A DNA stretch of 64,000 nucleotides from contig JAIHAR010000006.1 in assembly GCA_020054865.1 (NCBI GenBank), positions 1-64,000 on the forward strand, written 5' to 3'. The notes beneath the pieces were generated by a model, which was not told the DNA's origin, ran no database searches, and worked only from the letters and a program-made list of their open reading frames with translations. The translations under genes were made by a program, and so were the position numbers. Positions 42,452 to 50,747 of the stretch are shown here, one piece after another. The stretch comes from Deferribacteraceae bacterium (lineage in GTDB: Bacteria; Chrysiogenota; Deferribacteres; Deferribacterales; Deferrivibrionaceae). Position 1 is the first letter of the stretch, and every line of letters starts with the position of its first letter.

Positions 42452-43643
42452 TTTTGATAAAATCTGTAATCTCTTTTAACGGTTTTTCAGCCATTTTCCT
42501 GGTCTCAACGAGGAAATTTTCAAAGTCAGCTTCTTTATAGGTGTCAGTCATAAGATACTCAACAAGATCCTTTTCATTTTCAATTGTGGTTAAAACGTTG
42601 TATTTTGTTGCTATTTCATATATTTCTTGAAAATTCTGCATGTTTTTCCCGGCAGCAACTACCTTACTGAAAATAAGGGCCTCATAGATATTGTGCCCAC
42701 CAATGTTTACGATTGAGCCGCCCACAAAAATTTTCTCTGCCTTGCTGTAAAAATTTTTCAAGATTCCGAAACTATCGATAATAATTACCTTCGTTAACTT
42801 ATTTTCTGAATATTTGCTGGTTTCAAAATCAGTTGAAAAAAGGTTTACTACTTCATCTACCCTGTTTAGATGTCGGGGAGCCACAACAAGATGCGCAAAT
42901 CTGTCAGCAACCTTTTTAAAGGCGTTTTTGATAATTTCTTCTTCACCTTTATGTGTGCTTGCAGCAAGGAAAAAGTTTCCGTTTAGGTTTATAGGAGCCG
43001 TGCAGGTATCGATAGATGCCTTGATATTGCCGATGTTGGATATTTTTGCAGTATTACCGATAATAGCTTCGAATCGAGCTGCATCATCCGCACTTTTTGC
43101 AAATATATGTTCAAACCTGGTTAGCAGATTTTTGAATATGGGTCTGAACAAAAGATATTTTTTGTAACTTTTTTCAGAAATTCTTGCATTTACAAGGATA
43201 AGTTTGGAATTTTGTGCTGCGGCATAAATCATGTTTGGCCAGAGTTCTGTGTCGACGATTATAAAGTATTCGGTATTGAGATATGACACAAGGTATTTGA
43301 TTGCAAAATAATTTTCTATTGGAAGGAGAAAAAAGTAGCCAGCAGAAAGGTTTTTCATGGCGACCGACTTGCCGCTTGCAGTTATTGTGGATACAGCGAT
43401 TTCAAAATCAGGCAATTCATTTTTTAAATGGTCAACGAGTGGTTTTACGCTCAAGACTTCCCCTACACTGGCACAGTGTATCCAGATGGTTTTTTCAGGT
43501 TTTTTGTCAAAAAGTATAAAGCCCAACCTTTCAAAATACCAGATTTCTTCTTTTCTCCTTAAAGCAATAAGATATCCAAGAGGAAAGATTATGGGAAGCA
43601 GTGCAAAAAGTAGCAAGTTATATAAAATCAGGAGAATTTTCAC
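42435..43643 (-). CDS. waaA: 3-deoxy-D-manno-octulosonic acid (Kdo) transferase
   Basis: A 402-residue GT30 glycosyltransferase. An N-terminal membrane anchor (about 3-25) precedes IWIHCASVGEVLSVKPLVDHL in the family position. VDTELWPNMIYAA, VNARISEKSYKKY, APRHLNRVDEV and the acceptor-domain VGGSIVNIGGHNIYEAL also match. It adds Kdo to lipid A, proving an LPS-type outer membrane. It overlaps the DUF374 gene upstream by 26 bases and lpxL downstream by 17. Confidence 0.95.
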   Translation of the reverse strand: MKILLILYNLLLFALLPIIFPLGYLIALRRKEEIWYFERLGFILFDKKPEKTIWIHCASVGEVLSVKPLVDHLKNELPDFEIAVSTITASGKSVAMKNLSAGYFFLLPIENYFAIKYLVSYLNTEYFIIVDTELWPNMIYAAAQNSKLILVNARISEKSYKKYLLFRPIFKNLLTRFEHIFAKSADDAARFEAIIGNTAKISNIGNIKASIDTCTAPINLNGNFFLAASTHKGEEEIIKNAFKKVADRFAHLVVAPRHLNRVDEVVNLFSTDFETSKYSENKLTKVIIIDSFGILKNFYSKAEKIFVGGSIVNIGGHNIYEALIFSKVVAAGKNMQNFQEIYEIATKYNVLTTIENEKDLVEYLMTDTYKEADFENFLVETRKMAEKPLKEITDFIKNESVN

Positions 43644-44247
43644 GGGTTAACTCTAACATATTTTTTTGTAAGTGTTCAAGAGCAAGGTCAATTTCTTTCT
43701 TTGATGTGTTTTCGTTAAGAATCAATGGATTGCCATAAAAAACTTCGATTGTTGCAAAAGGGTAAGGGAGCATAAATTTGTCCCAGCTGTTAAATCTAAA
43801 AGATCTATTTGTCTTCCATACTGTTGGGATAATTACCCTGTCTGTTATTTTGGCAAGAAATACGGCTCCGGGCTTTGCAATAAGCCTTGGTCCTTTTGGC
43901 CCATCCAGGGTGATTGCTGCGTTAAAGTTACCACTTACCATTTGTTTTTTGCAACTTATGATTGCTTTGGTGCCATTTCTTGAAGATGAGCCTCTTGATA
44001 TGTTAAAACCGAATCTTTTTAGTAAAAATGCGGCTATCTGCCCATCCTTGCTTTCCGAAACTATACCGACTACCCCCTGATTTCTGTAAAGATATGCATA
44101 TGGAAAAAGCTGACCGTGCCATAAAGCAAATACAATTTTTTTCCCTTTTACTTTCTCAAAATTATCAAGGCCATACTCTTTATACCTGAAAGTAAACGAG
44201 TATGCCTTGATAATAATGTATGCCAGGTAAAGCAAAATTTTGTTCAT
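43618..44247 (-). CDS. DUF374 lysophospholipid acyltransferase family protein
   Basis: A 209-residue DUF374 protein. LWHGQLFPYAYL holds the HGQ of the family, followed by ESKDGQIAAFLLKRFGF, RGSSSRNGTKAI and ITLDGPKGPRLIAKPGAVFLAK. The family is related to acyltransferases of lipid A synthesis. The position next to waaA and lpxL supports a role in lipid A or LPS assembly. Its start is six bases after the degT stop. Confidence 0.88.
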   Translation of the reverse strand: MNKILLYLAYIIIKAYSFTFRYKEYGLDNFEKVKGKKIVFALWHGQLFPYAYLYRNQGVVGIVSESKDGQIAAFLLKRFGFNISRGSSSRNGTKAIISCKKQMVSGNFNAAITLDGPKGPRLIAKPGAVFLAKITDRVIIPTVWKTNRSFRFNSWDKFMLPYPFATIEVFYGNPLILNENTSKKEIDLALEHLQKNMLELTRENSPDFI

Positions 44248-44253
44248 TAACCT

Positions 44254-45345
44254 TTAAAATGCAGTTTTCAGCGTGTTGGCTATTACAAGTATTTCTTCAT
44301 CTTCAAGGTAAGGATTTATCGGCAGTGAGATAACATTTTCAGCCAGGTATTCAGCAACAGGAAGATCACCTTTTTTGTATCCTAAATCTTCAAATGCCTT
44401 TTGCAAGTGCAAAGGTACCGGATAATATATTGCAGATGCTATCCCCCCTTCTGAAAGTGCTTTCATTATATCGTTTCTCTTTTCTGTTACAATTGTATAC
44501 TGATGATATACGTTTAAACCGTTTTCGGTTTCTTTTTGATATTTGACTATTTCACCGATGTATTTCCTGTAAAGATTTGCTACATTTCTCCTTTCTTTGT
44601 TAAATCTGTCAATATATTTCAGTTTTACGCTTAAGATTGCAGCCTGAATATCATCAAGTCTTGAATTAAATCCAATTATTTCGTGATAATATCTTTTGTA
44701 TGAGCCGTGGTTTCGAAGTGCTATAAGTGTGTTGTAAATATTCTCATCATTGGTGGTAACAAGTCCCCCATCACCATAGCATCCAAGGTTTTTACTGGGG
44801 AAAAAGCTGAAAGCACCGGCATCACCAATGGAACCTGTTTGTTTGCCGTTGTATGTTGCACCGAAAGACTGGGCGCAATCTTCCACAACCTTTAAGTTGT
44901 GTTTTTTGGCAAAAACAATAATTTCATCCATATTTGCAGGGTTTCCAAAAAGATGAACGGGCAGTATTGCTTTTGTTTTATTTGTTATCTTTGTTTCAAT
45001 AAGGTTTACATCTATATTGAATGTATCAGGGTCAACATCTACAAATACAGGGGTTGCTCCGCAATATCTTATGGCTTCCGCAGTAGCAATAAAAGTAAAG
45101 GGTGTGGTAATTACCTCGTCACCCTCTTTTATCCCAATAGCTTTCAGGGCTAAATGCAGGGCATCTGTACCGCTTGCAACACCAACCGCAAATTTACATC
45201 CAAGATATTTTGCAGCTTCTTCTTCAAATTTCTTTACATTTGGTCCTAAAATAAACATCGTACCGTTGATGGAAGAATCAACGGCTTTTTTAATTTCATC
45301 CCCTATATCGTTTAACTCCCTTTTTATGTCGAGCATTGGTATCAT
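44254..45345 (-). CDS. DegT/DnrJ/EryC1/StrS-family sugar aminotransferase
   Basis: A 363-residue PLP enzyme that aminates keto-sugars for surface glycans. Visible are [65 protein letters not shown] and the PLP lysine in [28 protein letters not shown] and [14 protein letters not shown] follow as usual. ATG 45345 has GGAGG five bases upstream, preferred to an in-frame upstream start. It is the first gene of the LPS operon; the exact sugar is unknown. Confidence 0.93.
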   Translation of the reverse strand: MIPMLDIKRELNDIGDEIKKAVDSSINGTMFILGPNVKKFEEEAAKYLGCKFAVGVASGTDALHLALKAIGIKEGDEVITTPFTFIATAEAIRYCGATPVFVDVDPDTFNIDVNLIETKITNKTKAILPVHLFGNPANMDEIIVFAKKHNLKVVEDCAQSFGATYNGKQTGSIGDAGAFSFFPSKNLGCYGDGGLVTTNDENIYNTLIALRNHGSYKRYYHEIIGFNSRLDDIQAAILSVKLKYIDRFNKERRNVANLYRKYIGEIVKYQKETENGLNVYHQYTIVTEKRNDIMKALSEGGIASAIYYPVPLHLQKAFEDLGYKKGDLPVAEYLAENVISLPINPYLEDEEILVIANTLKTAF

Positions 45346-45373
45346 ATTTACCTCCTTCCAGTTCAAGCTGTCC

Positions 45374-45402
45374 ATTATATGTGATTTTTTTTATTTGTGC
45401 AA
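45374..45402 (-). promoter_or_regulatory. Sigma-70 promoter of the degT-waaA-lpxL-gmhB operon
   Basis: On the minus strand TTGCAC (45402-45397), exactly 17 bases, TATAAT (45379-45374). The predicted start is near 45367, about 20 bases before the degT ATG. Confidence 0.7.
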
Positions 45403-45429
45403 TAGTTTCAGCCGAAAGTATAAAAGTAA

Positions 45430-45461
45430 AGCTGCAACCCATATTTGAAAGGGATGCAGCT
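45430..45461 (-). terminator. Terminator after sulP
   Basis: AGCTGCA (45430-45436) pairs with TGCAGCT (45455-45461), extended by CCC/GGG past an A-A mismatch. On the minus strand a T-rich stretch (TTTACTTTTATACTTT) follows, so it should end sulP transcription. Confidence 0.65.
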
Positions 45462-45472
45462 GAAAGTTTTGA

Positions 45473-47167
45473 CTATTTAAAAGTGTATTTTTTGGCTATT
45501 TCAATGGCTTTGTCAATATGGTCTACAATATTTTCATCACCTACAATCTTATTGATGCCTGCCTTTAAAAGTAGCTTTTTGACATATGGTGAAACTCCCG
45601 AAAGTATTACAGATGTGCCTTTTTTTTCAAAATCAGAGCAGATTTCTGTAAGGGCATGTATTCCTGTTGCGTCTATCATCGGTACATTTCTCATTCTCAG
45701 GATAAATACTTTTGGAGATTGCTCTAATGATGTAATGACCTGTTTGACTTTATCAGCCACGCCAAAAAAGAACGGCCCACTTAATTCATACACCTCAACA
45801 CCTTCAGGAAATTTTTTGTTATATATAGCATCTTTGTCATCCATTTCGTCGTCCATCAAGTCTTCGGCTTTATCGAGTTGGATATTGATATCTTTTACTT
45901 CTGTAATAGATATCATACGTCTCATGAAAAGCAACACTGACAATAACATACCTACCTGAACTGCAACGTTGAGGTCTATTATGACGGTTAGTAGCAATGT
46001 AGCCAAAAATACGGTGATATCACTTTTTGGCGCTTTGAAAAGATTTTTTATATGTTCGATTTCACTCATATTGTATGCTACGACAATAAGAATTGCTCCA
46101 AGTGTTGCAAACGGGATTTTAATTATTATAGGAGCAAGCAGAAGCATAAACAAAAGAACCCAAATTGAATGAAAAATTCCGCTAAGCGGTGAGTAAGCGC
46201 CATTTTTTATATTTGTTGCTGTTCTTGCAATTGTACCTGTTGCAGGGATACCACCAAATAATGGGCTAAAAATATTTGCTACACCTTGCGCCAAAAGTTC
46301 CATATTTGATCTGTGCTTGTCCCCCGTCATACCGTCTGCCACTACTGCGCTTAACAATGATTCTACTGCACCCAGAACAGCTATGGTAATAGCATCTGGG
46401 ATAAGTGCTTTTATCTTCTCAAGAGTAATTACTGGAATTGTAGGTGCAGGAAGAGTACTTGGTATTGTCCCGAACCTGTCCTGAATTGTTTCAATAGGCA
46501 ATTTAAACAGATAAACAACCAAAATACCAAATACTACGGCAAGAAAAGGCCCTGGAATCTTTAGGGTGATTTTTTTTGAGTATATAATTATAATGATAGA
46601 TATAAGCCCCACAATCGTGGAATAAATGTCTATCCGGCTTATATTTTCAAAATATAGAAGTAGCTTATCAAAGAATTCCGAAGGGACTTTTTTGATTCCC
46701 ATGCCGAAGAAATCGTTCAATTGTGTAATGAAGATTATTATCGCAATTCCTGCGCTAAAACCTTTGGTTACAGGGTAAGGTATAAATTTGATAACAGTTC
46801 CAAGCTTAAGCAAACCCATTATTATAAGAATTACTCCCGCCATGAAACCTGCAATGAGAAGGCCATCTATCCCTTGCCTTTCGATAATACCATAGATGAT
46901 AACGATAAAGGCTCCTGCCGGGCCACCAATCTGATATCTGCTTCCACCAAGAAATGAAATAAGAAAGCCTCCAATAATTGCTGTGTAAAGCCCTTTTTCG
47001 GGTGATGTTCCGCTTGCAATCGCAAACGCCATTGAGAGCGGGAGGGCAATAATTGCAACAATAAGACCGCTAACCAAGTCTGCAGTGAGGTTTTTGAATC
47101 CGTATCCATGTTTTAAGACGGAGAAAAATTTTGGTTTGAATTCTGAAAAGTATGAGTTTGCCTGCAT
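45473..47167 (-). CDS. SulP-family anion transporter with STAS domain
   Basis: A 564-residue membrane protein. The SulP core (about 15-420) shows GLIVAIIALPLSMAFAIASG, GGPAGAFIVIIYG, GVANIFSPLFGGIPATGTIART in sequence, and about ten or more helices. A cytoplasmic STAS domain closes it (about 455-564; RMRNVPMIDATGIHALTEI). Members carry sulfate, bicarbonate or dicarboxylates; the substrate cannot be read here, and no carbonic anhydrase is adjacent. Its SD lies in a hairpin directly before the ATG. Confidence 0.92.
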   Translation of the reverse strand: MQANSYFSEFKPKFFSVLKHGYGFKNLTADLVSGLIVAIIALPLSMAFAIASGTSPEKGLYTAIIGGFLISFLGGSRYQIGGPAGAFIVIIYGIIERQGIDGLLIAGFMAGVILIIMGLLKLGTVIKFIPYPVTKGFSAGIAIIIFITQLNDFFGMGIKKVPSEFFDKLLLYFENISRIDIYSTIVGLISIIIIIYSKKITLKIPGPFLAVVFGILVVYLFKLPIETIQDRFGTIPSTLPAPTIPVITLEKIKALIPDAITIAVLGAVESLLSAVVADGMTGDKHRSNMELLAQGVANIFSPLFGGIPATGTIARTATNIKNGAYSPLSGIFHSIWVLLFMLLLAPIIIKIPFATLGAILIVVAYNMSEIEHIKNLFKAPKSDITVFLATLLLTVIIDLNVAVQVGMLLSVLLFMRRMISITEVKDINIQLDKAEDLMDDEMDDKDAIYNKKFPEGVEVYELSGPFFFGVADKVKQVITSLEQSPKVFILRMRNVPMIDATGIHALTEICSDFEKKGTSVILSGVSPYVKKLLLKAGINKIVGDENIVDHIDKAIEIAKKYTFK

Positions 47168-47169
47168 AG

Positions 47170-47187
47170 ACCAACTCCTGAGTTGGT
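47170..47187 (-). promoter_or_regulatory. Hairpin holding the sulP ribosome-binding site (CsrA-site-like)
   Basis: The minus strand reads ACCAAC-TCAGGA-GTTGGT, then CT and the sulP ATG. A perfect 6-bp stem shows AGGA in a six-base loop, with the SD AGGAG seven bases before the ATG. This is the shape bound by CsrA/RsmA. The element could instead be simple SD occlusion. Confidence 0.5.
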
Positions 47188-47286
47188 GATTACATATATA
47201 AACCGACGGGATGCTCCGTTACTCCCAATTTTTTTGAATGTCAACTGGATTTTTAGTTTTTCAGATGAATTTTGGGCAAGTCGCTG

Positions 47287-47315
47287 TTGACAGGTATTTC
47301 AATTTTCTATATATG
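47287..47315 (+). promoter_or_regulatory. Putative promoter of tig-clpP-clpX
   Basis: TTGACA (47287-47292), 17 bases, TATATG (47310-47315). A second element, TTGAAA-17-TTATAA, begins about 40 bases on and could be an alternative promoter. Both lie upstream of tig with a leader of 70-110 bases. Confidence 0.5.
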
Positions 47316-47430
47316 TTCTACTTTAGGCTTGAAATTATATGCAAATTGGTATTATAACAAACTTATGTATTGTCGGATTTGTCTTTTATGAATGCAATCA
47401 ATAAAATGAAATATAAAAAAGGGGAAAAAG

Positions 47431-48777
47431 ATGAAAGTTACTGTTAATGATGCAGAAAAATCACAAAAGGAATTGTCTGTTGAAATTCCATATGCAAAGT
47501 ATGAAGAGCTTTTTGAGCAGGAGTACAACAAGATAAAACCAAATGTAAAAATTCCTGGGTTTAGACAGGGGAAAGCTCCTCGCGATTTAATAATCAAGGA
47601 ATACAAGCACAGAATAAGTGTTAATGCACTTGAAAAGCTTGTTAATGATTCTGTTCAACAATCAATAATTTCAAACAACATCACTCCGTTAAATACGCCA
47701 AGTGTAAAGGATGTTAAGTTTGAAGAGGGTGAGCCTATTACCTTTAAAATCTATGTGGATGTTTATCCGGAAGTTAAGGTTGAAAAGTATAAGGGTTATG
47801 ATTTTGTAAAAGAGATTGAAGAAGTCAAACAGGAAGATATAAATAATGTTCTTGAACAGATTAGACAAAAAAATACCTCTTTTGAGCCTGCAGAGGACGG
47901 TTATGCTATTCAGAATGGCGATATGGCAGTTATTGATTTTGTGGGCAAGGTTGACGGAGAAGTCTTTGCAGGTGGTTCAGCTACCGATCAGAGTATAGTT
48001 GTAGGGAGCAATACTTTTCTGAAAGATTTTGAAGATGGCGTGATTGGAATGAAAAAAGGGGAAACTAAGGCTGTTGATGTTCAGTTTCCTGACAATTATC
48101 ATGAAAAGAGTCTGGCCGGGAAGGTTGCAACTTTTGATATAACAGTAAAAGAAGTTAAAAAGAAATCTGTACCTGAGATAAATGACGATTTTGCAAAAGA
48201 TGTGGATGAGGATTGTGAGACTCTTGAAGATTTAAAAAAGAAGGTTGAAGAAGATTTGAAACAAGAAGTAGATATGATAGCAAAAGAAAAATTGTACGAC
48301 GATATCTTAAAAAAACTTATTGAAGAAAATCCTTTCGAAATCCCTGAATCAATGGTTGAAGAACAGGCTTACAGACTGGCTGACCAGACACTGCAACAGT
48401 ACCAATATATGTATGGAGTATCACCTGAGGCTCTTGGACTTGACCGCAAAAGTGTTGCAGAGTCAATGAAAGATAGAGCCGAATTTCAAATAAAAGGCGC
48501 ATTAATTTTAAACAAAATCGCAGAAACAGAATCTATAAAAGTAGAAGAGGCTGACGTTGATGCCAAAATCAGGGAAGTCGCTGAAAAGATGAAAAAAGAT
48601 TTTGAAGAGTACAAAAAAGAACTCGTGGGAAGAAAAGTGTTGTCAAACGTAGAAAATAATGTTTTGACAGAAAAAATATTCGATTTTCTTATTAAGGAAA
48701 ATAAAGTGGAAGAAAAAATAGTCGATAGAAAGAAAGAAGCAGAAGAAAAATCTCAGAAGGAAGAAAGTGCTGAGTAA
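47431..48777 (+). CDS. tig: Trigger factor
   Basis: A 448-residue ribosome-bound chaperone. The ribosome-docking signature is IPGFRQGKAPRDLI (about 41-54). The FKBP-type prolyl isomerase domain (about 155-245) has AVIDFVGKVDGEVFAGG and GVIGMKKGETKAVDVQFP. A helical C-terminal domain rich in Lys and Glu ends the protein. It lies ahead of clpP and clpX, the classical order. GGGG precedes the ATG. Confidence 0.97.
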   Translation: MKVTVNDAEKSQKELSVEIPYAKYEELFEQEYNKIKPNVKIPGFRQGKAPRDLIIKEYKHRISVNALEKLVNDSVQQSIISNNITPLNTPSVKDVKFEEGEPITFKIYVDVYPEVKVEKYKGYDFVKEIEEVKQEDINNVLEQIRQKNTSFEPAEDGYAIQNGDMAVIDFVGKVDGEVFAGGSATDQSIVVGSNTFLKDFEDGVIGMKKGETKAVDVQFPDNYHEKSLAGKVATFDITVKEVKKKSVPEINDDFAKDVDEDCETLEDLKKKVEEDLKQEVDMIAKEKLYDDILKKLIEENPFEIPESMVEEQAYRLADQTLQQYQYMYGVSPEALGLDRKSVAESMKDRAEFQIKGALILNKIAETESIKVEEADVDAKIREVAEKMKKDFEEYKKELVGRKVLSNVENNVLTEKIFDFLIKENKVEEKIVDRKKEAEEKSQKEESAE

Positions 48778-48799
48778 TACTAAATTTTAAGGTGGTGCA

Positions 48800-49387
48800 A
48801 TGAGCTTTTATATTCCTTATGTAATTGAACAAACTGGACGCGGGGAGAGAGCCTACGATATATATTCAAGGCTTTTGAAAGACAGAATCATTTTCCTTGG
48901 AACTCCAATCGATGACAGTGTTGCAAATGTAGTTATTGCGCAACTGTTGTTTCTTGAGGCTGAAGATCCTGATAGAGATATATATATTTATATCAACAGT
49001 CCCGGCGGTGTAATAACAAGCGGGCTTGCAATATATGATACCATAAGGTACATAAAGCCTGATGTTTCAACAATATGTCTTGGGCAGGCTGCCAGTATGG
49101 GTGCAGTGCTTCTTGCAGCAGGCACAAAAGGTAAAAGATTTGCTGTGCCAAATGCGAGGATAATGATTCATCAGCCACTTGGAGGTTTTCAGGGACAGGC
49201 AAAGGATATTGAGATTCAGGCAAAAGAAATACTCAGGTTGAAAAAGATACTCAATGAGATTCTGGCAGAGTCCACTGGCAAATCTATTGAGCAGATTGAA
49301 CTTGACAGTGACAGGGACTTTTTTATGAGCAGCCTTGAAGCAAAGGAATATGGGCTGATAGATGAAGTAATAACAAAAAGGGGTTGA
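48800..49387 (+). CDS. clpP: ATP-dependent Clp protease proteolytic subunit
   Basis: A 195-residue ClpP. Catalytic Ser99 is in [14 protein letters not shown] and His in [11 protein letters not shown], with Asp in [26 protein letters not shown] matches the family. It forms the 14-mer protease barrel fed by ClpX, encoded 66 bases downstream. Spacing to tig is 22 bases. Confidence 0.98.
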   Translation: MSFYIPYVIEQTGRGERAYDIYSRLLKDRIIFLGTPIDDSVANVVIAQLLFLEAEDPDRDIYIYINSPGGVITSGLAIYDTIRYIKPDVSTICLGQAASMGAVLLAAGTKGKRFAVPNARIMIHQPLGGFQGQAKDIEIQAKEILRLKKILNEILAESTGKSIEQIELDSDRDFFMSSLEAKEYGLIDEVITKRG

Positions 49388-49453
49388 AAATAACTTTTCC
49401 AACTATATTTTTGAAATTTGAAATAAAGCCCTTTTTTGGTTTATGAGGTGAAT

Positions 49454-50689
49454 ATGAAAAAGAAAAAAGAGATGCTGTTTTGTTCATTTTGTGGGAAACA
49501 GCAGGATGAGGTAAAAAAACTGATTGCAGGTCCTGATGTATTTATCTGTGATGAATGTGTTGAACTGTGCAATGATATTCTAAGTGAAGAGGAGCTTGAG
49601 TCTGTTAACACTGGCGACATTAAACTATTGAAGCCTGAAGAGATAAAAAAACTTCTTGATGATTATGTTATTGGCCAGGATGAGGCCAAAAAGATATTAA
49701 GTGTGGCAGTTTATAATCATTATAAAAGGATTTTGTTTGCCAAAAAGTCAGAAGTTGAACTTGAGAAATCCAATATTCTTATGATTGGACCTACAGGGAC
49801 GGGCAAAACGCTCCTTGCAAGAACCCTTGCAAGAATACTGAATGTACCTTTTGCTATTGCTGATGCTACAACACTTACAGAAGCAGGTTATGTAGGCGAA
49901 GATGTAGAGAATGTTGTATTGAAACTCCTTCAGGCGGCAGATTACGACGTCCAGAGAGCACAGAAGGGGATTATCTTTATAGATGAAATAGACAAAATAT
50001 CAAGAAAGACGGACAGCCCCTCAATTACAAGAGATGTTAGCGGAGAGGGTGTTCAGCAGGCACTTTTAAAAATTATCGAAGGGACTGTTGCAAATGTTCC
50101 TCCTCAGGGGGGCAGAAAGCATCCAAACCAGGAATATATTCAGGTAGACACAACAAATATTCTTTTTATATGCGGCGGAGCGTTTGATAAGCTTGACAGC
50201 GTTATAAAAGAAAGACTTGGTAAAAAAGCGGTAGGTTTCAATTCAAAATCAGTAAATGTAAATCAGATGAAGTTTATGGAGCTTGCTAAAAATCTTCAAC
50301 CTGAAGACCTTGTGAGATATGGGCTTATTCCTGAATTTGTAGGCAGGCTTCCTGTGGTAGCTGTACTTGACGACCTGACAGAAGATTCTCTTGTTAAAAT
50401 TTTAAAAGAGCCAAAAAATGCCATTGTAAAGCAATATGAGGAATTTTTTAAATTTGACAATGTAAAACTTAGCTTTACGGACAGCGCACTTCGAGCTGTT
50501 GCCAAAAGGGCTATTGAGAGGAAAACAGGGGCAAGGGGACTTCGTTCAATTATGGAAGATATTATGATAGACATTATGTATGATATCCCTTCAATGAAAG
50601 GATTGAAAGAATGCGTCATAAATGAAGATGCAGTAAACAAGAAGGGGAAACCTATTTTAATATTTGAAAACGAAAAGGAATCTGCTTAA
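49454..50689 (+). CDS. clpX: ATP-dependent Clp protease ATP-binding subunit ClpX
   Basis: A 411-residue AAA+ unfoldase. The N-terminal zinc domain has CSFCGKQQ and [10 protein letters not shown]. Walker A is [16 protein letters not shown], Walker [11 protein letters not shown], the pore loop [12 protein letters not shown], and the ClpX-specific [12 protein letters not shown] follows. The start at 49454 has AGGTG upstream; an in-frame codon at 49436 is less likely. A terminator follows its stop. Confidence 0.97.
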   Translation: MKKKKEMLFCSFCGKQQDEVKKLIAGPDVFICDECVELCNDILSEEELESVNTGDIKLLKPEEIKKLLDDYVIGQDEAKKILSVAVYNHYKRILFAKKSEVELEKSNILMIGPTGTGKTLLARTLARILNVPFAIADATTLTEAGYVGEDVENVVLKLLQAADYDVQRAQKGIIFIDEIDKISRKTDSPSITRDVSGEGVQQALLKIIEGTVANVPPQGGRKHPNQEYIQVDTTNILFICGGAFDKLDSVIKERLGKKAVGFNSKSVNVNQMKFMELAKNLQPEDLVRYGLIPEFVGRLPVVAVLDDLTEDSLVKILKEPKNAIVKQYEEFFKFDNVKLSFTDSALRAVAKRAIERKTGARGLRSIMEDIMIDIMYDIPSMKGLKECVINEDAVNKKGKPILIFENEKESA

Positions 50690-50717
50690 AAAGGCGCTTA
50701 AAGGCGCCTTTTTTTAT
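50690..50717 (+). terminator. Terminator between clpX and lon
   Basis: AAAGGCGC (50690-50697), loop TTAAAG, GCGCCTTT (50704-50711), followed by further T. It begins one base after the clpX stop. No obvious promoter fits in the remaining 30 bases before lon, so it may attenuate read-through into lon. Confidence 0.8.
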
Positions 50718-50747
50718 CGACCTGTTTTAAGAAAGAAGGAGCAGAAT

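Noticed and set aside
45336-45959. 207-codon plus-strand open frame across degT start and sulP end
   Set aside because: It runs antisense to two real genes and their promoter and terminator; composition is Ser/Ile rich as expected for a shadow frame.
47188-47260. Known riboswitch upstream of sulP
   Set aside because: Short inverted segments (ACGG/CCGT) are present on the minus strand but match no aptamer consensus I know (fluoride, c-di-GMP, guanidine, Mn checked by eye).
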